From an uncultured Spirochaetaceae bacterium (GTDB lineage Bacteria > Spirochaetota > Spirochaetia > Treponematales > Treponemataceae), in the NCBI GenBank assembly GCA_902773215.1, contig CACYDQ010000063.1, positions 1 to 5,199 of the forward strand: 5,199 nt of DNA. Direction: 5' to 3'. The notes under the pieces were generated by a model, which did no database searches, had not been told where the DNA came from, and saw only the letters and a list, made by a program, of their open reading frames with translations. Both the position numbers and the translations under genes were made by a program. Shown piece by piece: positions 1-4,700 of the stretch; within the stretch, counting starts at the first letter, position 1, and every line of letters begins with the position of its first letter.

Positions 1-174
1 GAGCGAGGCGGAATTCGACATCTCCGCGCGGAAGGTGTCCGTCAGGATGGGCATGCGGTCTGTGTACTGCGTGTCCTCCGTGTCGAACTCAAGGATTGCC
101 ACCGTCTCTGCGGAAACCGTGGCAGCCAGTGCGAATGCGGCGAACGCCGCAACAATGCTTTTCTTTACGTTCAT
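1..174 (-). CDS. Exported CsgG-like protein, N-terminal 58 residues (partial)
   Basis: The gene starts with ATG at 174 and runs off the low-coordinate edge, so only the N-terminus is visible. An SD core GGAG at 184-181 lies 6 nt before the ATG. Residues 1-22 form a signal peptide: basic MNVKK, an alanine-rich core and an A-T-V-S-A cleavage site, with maturity likely starting at Glu23. The mature protein begins ETVAILEFDT and continues with an ILTDTFRAEMS segment. This beta-strand followed by an 'LTD.fr.e(l/m)' helix is typical of the N-terminal domain of CsgG/LpoB-like periplasmic proteins common in spirochaetes. There is no lipobox, so it should be soluble after cleavage. It lies 43 nt after the CsgG-like lipoprotein gene, probably in the same operon. 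The two may be partners, which is inference. Family assignment rests on a short stretch. Confidence 0.72.
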   Translation of the reverse strand, partial: MNVKKSIVAAFAAFALAATVSAETVAILEFDTEDTQYTDRMPILTDTFRAEMSNSASL

Positions 175-202
175 GTTTTTCTCCGTAAAAGTTGTATTTT
201 AT

Positions 203-216
203 AGAAAGAACTTTCT
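203..216. repeat. Short inverted repeat between the two CsgG-like genes
   Basis: AGAAAG (203-208) and CTTTCT (211-216) are a perfect 6-bp inverted pair around a 2-bp centre, placed directly after the lipoprotein stop codon and before the next SD. It is too short and A/T-rich to call a terminator. It could be a weak RNA hairpin or a protein site, or chance. Confidence 0.3.
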
Positions 217-217
217 G

Positions 218-1447
218 TCAATCCCAGTCATCGTCCAAATCGTCCTCCCAGCTGTCCTCATCCGCTTTCACCGCCTTGAAGAAGGCGAACCAGTGTCTAC
301 CGGATTCATCGGTCTTGTAGTCGATGGCAATGTCTTCACCATTGCGGTACACGAAACCTTGCATAGTGAAAGAACGGGATTTTATGGCAATTTCGCCTAT
401 TCTATTGTCAGTGAGATCTATTCGATAGTATCCCCGTTCCCAATAGGAGGGGCCTATGGACCAGATTTCTACGTTGTCGGGAAGCTTTGCTTTCTCCTTG
501 CGGTTTATTGTAACATACGACACCTCTCTTTTGCTCTTGCTTCTGAATTTTACCCGCCCGTTTTCTTCTTCCCCCTGCTTCATCCTGATGGTGCACCCGC
601 CGTCTGGAAGGAAACTGATGGATGCAATGTCCTGCATTGCCTTGTCGGATGCAGCTTTCACTGTTCTTGCGAAGGGACATACACAGTCCGTAAAATCCAC
701 AAGATACTCTTGTTTAAGGCGATCCCTATTAAAATTGACCGTTGATTTCTTTGTTGCAGCGAATTCAAGATCAGGCAGGGGGACACCTAGGCTTGATGAA
801 GCCAAAATCTTTTCAACAAATTCTTCGCCTATAAAATAACCGCTATAATATCCGTATGAGTATTGGATTTTTTCCATCGTGTTTATATCAAGAAAGTCCA
901 AATAGATATCATAAATGTTTATTCCATATTCATTACTTGTCACAGGACCTGATTTGCATGTAAGGATATAATGTGCATTCAGGATCTTCCCCACCTGTGC
1001 GGTCTTGTTTTCATCAGACCAGTCGCTCAGCTGGAACTGGTGCTCCTTCATAACTTCTTCAAGCTTTGAGCGGTCAACGACCTTGAGGGCAAAGGTGTCT
1101 TTGTATGTTTCATTTACCTTCTTCAAGAATCTGTTCAATTGATTATTGCATTCAGCTTCCCATTCTCCTACAGTCAGAGTAAGTTTTTTGCCATCTTTTT
1201 TTTCATATACAATATCAGTCGCACCTTCCGGCACCGGGGATTCCGGATTGAGCAGAAGGACAATTTCCCGGACGTTGCCATGCGAACTGAAACCTTTAGT
1301 TTTTGTCTCAGGCATCAGATAGTCCAGAAGTATTGCCCCCTCTTTAGCTCCCTCTCTGCAGTCTTGTAGTATCCAAATACGACATGAGCTTAGCATACCT
1401 GCCAGCACAACTGCCGCCGTGCAGGCGGCAATATTCCTCAGTTTCAT
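218..1447 (-). CDS. CsgG-like lipoprotein, 409 aa
   Basis: The start is ATG at 1447: the SD GAGGAG (1459-1454) lies 6 nt upstream, whereas the in-frame TTG at 1453 abuts it. Residues 1-22 are a lipoprotein signal with lipobox LSSC, so Cys22 should be acylated and the protein membrane-anchored on the periplasmic side. Residues about 118-165 (ALKVVDRSKLEEVMKE, then a TAQVGKILNAHYILT segment) match the CsgG/FlgO-type pattern 'vv(D/E)RskLe.il.E...a..vGk.lgA.yil'. CsgG proteins are about 280 aa; this one has a further region of about 200 residues (210-409) that I do not recognise. It is followed by a very acidic tail, EDSWEDDLDDDWD. Predicted role is envelope-associated and otherwise unknown. It sits 17 nt after the PD-(D/E)XK gene, suggesting co-transcription. 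CsgG secretion-channel activity should not be assumed. Confidence 0.78.
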   Translation of the reverse strand: MKLRNIAACTAAVVLAGMLSSCRIWILQDCREGAKEGAILLDYLMPETKTKGFSSHGNVREIVLLLNPESPVPEGATDIVYEKKDGKKLTLTVGEWEAECNNQLNRFLKKVNETYKDTFALKVVDRSKLEEVMKEHQFQLSDWSDENKTAQVGKILNAHYILTCKSGPVTSNEYGINIYDIYLDFLDINTMEKIQYSYGYYSGYFIGEEFVEKILASSSLGVPLPDLEFAATKKSTVNFNRDRLKQEYLVDFTDCVCPFARTVKAASDKAMQDIASISFLPDGGCTIRMKQGEEENGRVKFRSKSKREVSYVTINRKEKAKLPDNVEIWSIGPSYWERGYYRIDLTDNRIGEIAIKSRSFTMQGFVYRNGEDIAIDYKTDESGRHWFAFFKAVKADEDSWEDDLDDDWD

Positions 1448-1464
1448 ATACAACTCCTCACAAC

Positions 1465-2778
1465 CTATTTATACTCAGCAAGGCACTCGTGCAGGACCCT
1501 GCGCAATTCCTTTGTTCCGGCAAAGAGCTTTTTCATCTCCCTGCACAGTTTTTCTTCATCAGAAAGGTCCTCAATCACAACAGCTTTTTGGGGCATCCCT
1601 TTATAGCGCAGCCTTGTGTACGTTTCCGTATTCCCAGCCTCAAAACCTTTGCTCCGCAGCAGGCTGATGAATTCCTGCCGCTTTTCCGCTTCGGCAAACG
1701 GGGCAACCTCAACCTTGAGCGAAAGCTTTCCTTTTAAATCATCAGGATTTTCAGAGTTTGGCTTCAAGTAAAAGAAATACCCGCAGATATGTCCGCCGCG
1801 CCAATCGCCCGCAATGCCGCCTTCCGTTTTCTGCTCTTCCTCGTCAATAAAGAAGAAATTCCGCTTGTTATACTTGCACTCAAACAGCTTTGCAGCTTCT
1901 TTTCCGGCGTTATGTCCGAGTATGAATTTTCTTCCTGCAAGCGCAACGTCGCATTCCACATTACTGACGATGTAATCAATGGTTTTTCCATGCTTACTGC
2001 ACAGAGCCGCGGCAAAATCATCATCCTTTGCATGGGCTTTTAGGTACGCAACGGCAGTCTTGTTGTTGCTGTATATTTTTTTGGCAAGCTCCTGATTTGC
2101 AATATCATTGTCCGTAAGCTCGTCGAGCGTTTCCAGATACGATTCCAGAAAAGCACAGGCAGGGCTTGCCGTCCCCCTGGCATTTTCTTTGTGCACCAGC
2201 TTCCGCACGATTCCTGCAACGTGCACATAGGTCAGATGGCAATAGCGGCTGTCATCCGGCTCATCATCCTCATCCAGTGTCAAGTAGACAGGAACAACAG
2301 AGGCAAAAGCTTCTTTCTTTGCGGTTTCCTCTGCATAGTCCAGATACTCTTTCAGCTGGTTCTTGCCCTGCCTGGAATACACCTTGTTCTCAATGAGCAT
2401 GATAAAGGAATCGCCGGAAGCCCACTTGCAGCAAAGCTGTATGTCAACAAGCTTCTTGCCGGTTGACGCAGCCTCTCGTTCAACGCTTACGGAGGGGCAT
2501 TCCTCTGCCGCCAGAAATTTCTGAGACAGCTGCAGGATAAGCCTGCCCTTTTCCGTATCCGGATTGGCGCACCCCGCCAGGGCAAGCACAAACTGCTCAA
2601 AGAATGCACTGCCCAGACCGTGCGATTCGGCAGGATCCAGCAACCAGGCAATCATGTTTGAATGCCGGATTTCAAAATCCTTGACTTTGAGCACGGCAAA
2701 AGGATTGAAGCGCGAAAGCCGTTCCTTCAGCAGAAGGAAATCTCCGTCAGCAACGAGCCGAAGCAGGTCTTTTTCCAT
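1465..2778 (-). CDS. PD-(D/E)XK nuclease family protein (PDDEXK_4 type), 437 aa
   Basis: The start is ATG at 2778, 8 nt after a strong SD GGAAGGGGG (2795-2787); the in-frame GTG at 2787 lies inside the SD and is not the start. The N-terminal region carries the family signature E36-I-R-H39-S-N-M-I-A-W-L-L-D-P followed by SHGLG (52-56). The catalytic core is visible as D112 in KKLVDIQ, E130-N-K132 in FIMLIENKVYSRQGK, and Q141-L-K-E-Y145 in the following helix, so the metal-binding D...ExK set is intact. Residues after about 220 are less recognisable and may bind DNA or a partner. PDDEXK_4 proteins are usually annotated as uncharacterised nucleases, often in accessory DNA. Substrate and role cannot be read from the sequence. 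It is the first gene of the apparent operon behind the 3069-3096 promoter. There is no signal peptide, so it should be cytoplasmic. Confidence 0.88.
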   Translation of the reverse strand: MEKDLLRLVADGDFLLLKERLSRFNPFAVLKVKDFEIRHSNMIAWLLDPAESHGLGSAFFEQFVLALAGCANPDTEKGRLILQLSQKFLAAEECPSVSVEREAASTGKKLVDIQLCCKWASGDSFIMLIENKVYSRQGKNQLKEYLDYAEETAKKEAFASVVPVYLTLDEDDEPDDSRYCHLTYVHVAGIVRKLVHKENARGTASPACAFLESYLETLDELTDNDIANQELAKKIYSNNKTAVAYLKAHAKDDDFAAALCSKHGKTIDYIVSNVECDVALAGRKFILGHNAGKEAAKLFECKYNKRNFFFIDEEEQKTEGGIAGDWRGGHICGYFFYLKPNSENPDDLKGKLSLKVEVAPFAEAEKRQEFISLLRSKGFEAGNTETYTRLRYKGMPQKAVVIEDLSDEEKLCREMKKLFAGTKELRRVLHECLAEYK

Positions 2779-2795
2779 CAAGAACACCCCCTTCC
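2779..2795 (-). promoter_or_regulatory. Ribosome binding site fixing the nuclease start
   Basis: GGAAGGGGG at 2795-2787, then 8 nt, then ATG at 2778. The same nine-base SD with the same 8-nt spacing occurs inside the Rpn gene (3667-3659 before ATG 3650), suggesting a form that works in this organism. Confidence 0.8.
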
Positions 2796-2847
2796 TTTAT
2801 ATTCCACGCAGTGGCGTGTCCAGGAACAGGCAGTTCCGCCGGGGTTT

Positions 2848-2911
2848 AAAACAAAACGCCCCTGCCGGGCCTTGCAGACGCAAAGGATGCGGTGCATGGG
2901 CGCACAGGGGC
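2848..2911 (-). terminator. Possible intrinsic terminator or attenuator in the leader
   Basis: Read on the minus strand, GCCCCTG (2911-2905) pairs perfectly with CAGGGGC (2864-2858). The enclosed sequence forms TGCA/TGCA and CGCA/TGCG stems around a 5-nt loop. The tract GTTTTGTTTT follows at once (2857-2848). A competing pairing of the same GGGG (2862-2859) with CCCC (2844-2841) just past the T tract would break the terminator stem. The 8/8 internal loop and the G interruptions in the T tract weaken the case. Confidence 0.35.
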
Positions 2912-3023
2912 AGTTCGAGAAAATATGTCGTGCAGATTTGGATTCGGTTATGCGGCTTTGGCTTGCCCAGCAGGCAGCCGGTCCGGTGCGATACGCACGG
3001 GGACACAATGCGGGCGCGAGTGC

Positions 3024-3069
3024 GCGACAAGCGACAAGCGACAAGCGACAAGCGACAAGCGACAAGCGA
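3024..3069. repeat. Tandem heptamer array, six units of GCGACAA plus 4 nt
   Basis: Six perfect, uninterrupted copies of GCGACAA (TTGTCGC on the transcribed sense) run from 3024 to 3065, followed by a partial GCGA. The last base of the partial unit is also the last base of the -10 box of the nuclease promoter, so the array occupies about -7 to +39. Perfect short tandem repeats of this kind can change copy number by slippage. Here that would alter the initially transcribed region and leader length but not the -35/-10 spacing. Confidence 0.96.
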
Positions 3070-3096
3070 TTATACGAGAAACTTTTTCTTTGTCAA
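3069..3096 (-). promoter_or_regulatory. Strong sigma70 promoter for the nuclease operon
   Basis: On the minus strand the -35 is TTGACA (3096-3091) and the -10 is TATAAT (3074-3069), both perfect consensus, separated by 16 bp. Transcription should start near 3062, inside the heptamer array, and proceed towards the nuclease gene at 2778. No other credible gene start lies between them. Confidence 0.8.
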
Positions 3097-3112
3097 GTGG
3101 TTTTGTCCACTT
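3095..3112. promoter_or_regulatory. Operator-like palindrome overlapping the -35 box
   Basis: AAGTGG (3095-3100) and CCACTT (3107-3112) are a perfect 6-bp inverted repeat around a 6-bp spacer. One arm shares two bases with the -35. The minus-strand word TGGACAAAA lies in it (3109-3101) and recurs at 3141-3133, 32 bp away or about three helical turns. The position suits a regulator binding at or just upstream of the promoter, but no regulator gene is in the window. Confidence 0.4.
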
Positions 3113-3348
3113 TTGCCAACTTTTTTTCATTTTTTTGTCCAGGCCGCCCGCCTGACCTCCTTGTTTTTATACCACGCTTTGCCCAAAAAAGCAACGGGGG
3201 TAGATTAGAGTACAACGCACGGAATTTTAGTGAGTTGCATCCTTTTGTGCGGAATAATATAAAGTGCCCCTGGCAAAATGATTAGTTTGACGGGATAAAT
3301 TTGCGTTATATGTTGCCCTTTCGAGGCGGACACAACGACCTTGTGCAA
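3113..3348. other. Intergenic stretch, nothing coding seen
   Basis: Between the nuclease promoter and the hairpin past the Rpn gene I see T-rich runs (3119-3137), an imperfect hairpin GTCCAGGC/GCCTGAC (3137-3156) and a small stem CACAA/TTGTG (3331-3345). No reading frame has a plausible start, ribosome site and protein-like composition. No RNA gene is recognised. Confidence 0.5.
3166..3194 (-). promoter_or_regulatory. Weaker upstream promoter candidate
   Basis: On the minus strand, TTGCTT (3194-3189) and TATAAA (3171-3166) are spaced by 17 bp. The -10 is 5/6 and the -35 only 3/6 to consensus. It would transcribe through the main promoter towards the nuclease gene. An AAGGAGG word at 3162-3156 follows immediately but lies 25 nt from the nearest ATG (3130), too far to serve as its SD. 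Confidence 0.3.
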
Positions 3349-3349
3349 T

Positions 3350-3384
3350 ACGTTCGCTCGCCGACACTGTCGCTTAGCGAACGT
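3350..3384. repeat. Hairpin 17 nt past the Rpn stop codon
   Basis: ACGTTCGCT (3350-3358) and AGCGAACGT (3376-3384) form a perfect 9-bp stem. A second 4-bp stem CGAC/GTCG (3362-3365/3369-3372) closes a 3-nt loop inside it. It follows the Rpn gene closely and could end or stabilise its transcript, but no T tract follows on either strand, so a standard intrinsic terminator is not supported. A REP-like dispersed element is an alternative. Confidence 0.6.
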
Positions 3385-3401
3385 GCGGACCGCAACTTCT
3401 G

Positions 3402-3650
3402 TCACTCCTGCCCTGCGGCAAGTTTCTCCACTTCCTCCAAGGGGAGTCCTGTTACCTGGGCAATCTGCGCGGGAGTTCCAAGCCCCATCGCCAGCATGTT
3501 GCGGGCATCGGACAGAGCCTGCTCCTCCCCGCCCTTTTGTTTGGCGAGGATGAGCCCGTTCCGGTAGTCTGCCTCAGCCCGGTCCGTTGACAGGTGGTAA
3601 GCCCACGCCCGCTCTTCCGCAGCAATTTTCATATACGCTTTCAATGCCAT
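3402..3650 (-). CDS. Possible internal start: short C-terminal Rpn product, 82 aa
   Basis: Within the Rpn gene and in the same frame, ATG at 3650 (residue 240, MALKAYMKIAAEERAW) is preceded by GGAAGGGGG at 3667-3659 with 8 nt spacing. That is identical in sequence and spacing to the ribosome site of the PD-(D/E)XK nuclease gene, and much better than anything before the full-length start. The product would lack the nuclease core (D97, E111, Q113) and keep only the C-terminal helical region. E. coli rpn genes are known to make a short protein from an internal start that binds and restrains the toxic full-length nuclease; the same arrangement is inferred here. The SD bases also encode protein (residues 234-237), so the match could be coincidence. 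Confidence 0.5.
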   Translation of the reverse strand: MALKAYMKIAAEERAWAYHLSTDRAEADYRNGLILAKQKGGEEQALSDARNMLAMGLGTPAQIAQVTGLPLEEVEKLAAGQE

Positions 3651-4367
3651 CTTGTAATCCCCCTTCCAGCTCTCGTCCTTCCCGAGTTTCTCCAAGACCT
3701 CGGGGTCAGTGCAGCCATCAATGAATTTACACCAGTTGGCGGCGTTCTTCAAGCCCTTCTGTACTTCCCCCGGAACCTTCAAATCGAAGAAGAGAATCTG
3801 AAGCCTGTCGGCAAATACGGACCCGTCATCCAATCTCATCATCGCCCGGTGGTAGAACTTCCTGCCTTTTGGATTGACGTTTTCCTCAAACAAGTCAAAG
3901 TCGATGAGGAATATCTGGTACACGCTCGGAGCGGTCTTATACAGCTTTCCCTTCTTGAGGCTTCCGGCGTAGAGCTTGCAGGCGTAGAACAATGCCCTCA
4001 GTTTCTGGTCGTCGTCCGCCTTGGTTAGCTGGAGCTCAATGTCCGCTTTCTGACCGTCATTAAACTCGCAGTTCACGTCCAGCCGGGACATCTTGCCCTT
4101 CGGCATCTCCGGGACCAGCTCGGAATTCTTCACTCTCGCCGTGGTGACCTCCCGCCCCGTCATCGCGCTCAGGATAGAGCGGAGGCATGCGTTCGACTCC
4201 GGCGCGGGATCGGAGAGGAACATTTTGAAGGTCGCGTCGTCCTTCAAGGGAAGCGGCATCCTCTGAGCCGCCATCCGGGCGGCCAGGTCCATCAGCTCCC
4301 TGGGGAAGGCTGGCTTGTCGCTTTTGCCCCGCTGGAAATGGGTCTTGTTCTTTCGTTTGTTGTGCAT
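3402..4367 (-). CDS. Rpn family nuclease / PDDEXK_2 'putative transposase', 321 aa
   Basis: Residues 38-52 (MPLPLKDDATFKMFL) are the usual opening of Rpn/PDDEXK_2 proteins. D97 in SRLDVNC and E111-L-Q113 in ADIELQ give the metal-binding D...ExQ set usual for this family, followed by the conserved RALFYACKLYAGSLKKG (124-140) and the PSVYQIFLIDFDLF strand (147-160). The C-terminus (about 280-317) has the common 'eqAl..A..mL..G...qIA.vTGLpleeVekL' helices. Rpn proteins of E. coli are DNA endonucleases that promote recombination. The start is uncertain: ATG 4367 has no SD but has an in-frame stop 6 nt upstream; ATG 4292 (residue 26) has AGGGAG only 3 nt away. The first 25 residues are very basic. 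The gene stands alone between two operons. Confidence 0.9.
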   Translation of the reverse strand: MHNKRKNKTHFQRGKSDKPAFPRELMDLAARMAAQRMPLPLKDDATFKMFLSDPAPESNACLRSILSAMTGREVTTARVKNSELVPEMPKGKMSRLDVNCEFNDGQKADIELQLTKADDDQKLRALFYACKLYAGSLKKGKLYKTAPSVYQIFLIDFDLFEENVNPKGRKFYHRAMMRLDDGSVFADRLQILFFDLKVPGEVQKGLKNAANWCKFIDGCTDPEVLEKLGKDESWKGDYKMALKAYMKIAAEERAWAYHLSTDRAEADYRNGLILAKQKGGEEQALSDARNMLAMGLGTPAQIAQVTGLPLEEVEKLAAGQE

Positions 4368-4380
4368 ACACTATTACTAT

Positions 4381-4390
4381 GTGCATGCAC
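4381..4390. repeat. 10-bp perfect palindrome upstream of the Rpn start
   Basis: GTGCATGCAC is self-complementary and ends 13 bp before the full-length Rpn ATG, where a ribosome site or promoter would normally sit. A binding site is possible; the length is modest. Confidence 0.3.
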
Positions 4391-4457
4391 CCCACATTTT
4401 CCTGAACTTCGCGGGGAAATTCACGAATAAATCTGTGTTATCCGCCACAACTGAGGC

Positions 4458-4484
4458 TATTGCCCACGCCCGCAACGGGCAATA
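4458..4484. repeat. Inverted repeat TATTGCCC / GGGCAATA
   Basis: A perfect 8-bp inverted repeat (4458-4465 and 4477-4484) with an 11-nt loop. No T tract follows on either strand, so it is not a standard terminator. Confidence 0.55.
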
Positions 4485-4492
4485 CGAAGCCC

Positions 4493-4510
4493 TTGTCCCG
4501 GGCGGGACAA
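4493..4510. repeat. Inverted repeat TTGTCCC / GGGACAA
   Basis: A perfect 7-bp inverted repeat (4493-4499 and 4504-4510) around GGGC, 8 bp from the previous one. Its TTGTC/GACAA ends resemble the TTGTC core of the neighbouring tandem array. Confidence 0.55.
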
Positions 4511-4532
4511 ACACTCACGAAGAGCCTGGCGA

Positions 4533-4650
4533 CACATGTTGTCTCTAGCCAAGGGCACATCTTGTCTCTAGGCTATAGACACTGTTGTCCCTAGTCTATT
4601 GGCACATGTTGGCAATAGGCTAGAGATAGCTCTTATCAATAGTCCACTGA
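4533..4650. repeat. Degenerate tandem array, five 23-24 bp units
   Basis: Units start at 4533, 4556, 4580, 4603 and 4627, with lengths 23, 24, 23, 24 and 24. Units 1-4 open with CACAT or CAC; the core is TTGTCTCTAG in units 1-2, TTGTCCCTAG in unit 3 and TTGGCAATAG in unit 4. Unit 5 (TTATCAATAG) is most diverged. The second half tends towards GCTATAG, so parts are near-palindromic, such as TGTCTCTAG/CTATAGACA at 4563-4581. Stops interrupt the frames, so it is not a coding repeat. The spacing of about two helical turns would suit side-by-side protein binding. Confidence 0.7.
4584..4630. repeat. 18-bp imperfect hairpin inside the tandem array
   Basis: GTTGTCCCTAGTCTATTG (4584-4601) can pair with CAATAGGCTAGAGATAGC (4613-4630) over 18 positions with one mismatch and three G-U pairs, around an 11-nt loop. 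The G-U pairs favour folding of the plus-strand RNA over the minus-strand one. Confidence 0.55.
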
Positions 4651-4700
4651 CAAGATATCGTTGCAGGCTCACTTGCTTGCGCTCATATCCTTCCGCATCG

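Larger units (their letters stand above)
2779..3062 (-). promoter_or_regulatory. Long structured 5' leader of the nuclease operon
   Basis: This is the stretch between the expected start site (about 3062, 6-7 nt after the -10) and the nuclease ATG. It begins with heptamer repeats. It then offers hairpins GTGCG/CGCAC (2986-2998, 3-nt loop), a larger structure at 2858-2911 followed by a T-rich tract, GGAAC/GTTCC (2823-2837) and CACGC/GCGTG (2805-2818). The last ends 10 nt before the SD. I recognise no known riboswitch class, tRNA or rRNA here, and no open frame with a convincing start. About 284 nt is long for a leader, so it is either regulatory or the body of a small RNA. Confidence 0.45.

Noticed and set aside
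35..745. Plus-strand frame of 236 codons over the lipoprotein gene
   Set aside because: It is antisense to the lipoprotein gene and crosses the junction to the next gene; the minus-strand frame has a signal peptide, lipobox, SD and family motif.
2779..3062. Known riboswitch or structural RNA gene in the leader
   Set aside because: No conserved core of a riboswitch class, tRNA or other common RNA could be recognised; only generic stems are visible.
2948..3130. Minus-strand 60-codon frame starting at 3130 and passing through promoter and repeat
   Set aside because: The only AAGGAGG nearby is about 25 nt from its ATG, its codons are the -35/-10 boxes and the heptamer, and it has no recognisable domain.
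2564..3285. Plus-strand frames of over 200 codons across the nuclease start and leader
   Set aside because: They run antisense over the conserved N-terminus of the nuclease and through the promoter and heptamer array, with low-complexity ATSDKRQ repeats and no ribosome site.
3277..3312. Plus-strand promoter with TTGACG near 3287
   Set aside because: The nearest -10-like word TATATG is only 14 bp away and no plus-strand gene follows.
3350..3384. Intrinsic terminator of the Rpn gene
   Set aside because: The stem is good but no T tract follows on the minus strand (ATTGCAC follows).
3205..3405. Minus-strand 66-codon frame starting with GTG at the Rpn stop
   Set aside because: It has no SD, covers the hairpin after the Rpn gene and has no protein-like features.
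3594..4028. Plus-strand 144-codon frame inside the Rpn gene
   Set aside because: Antisense shadow of the conserved Rpn coding sequence.
4533..4650. CRISPR array
   Set aside because: Units of 23-24 bp follow each other without unique spacers and are degenerate, and no cas gene is present.
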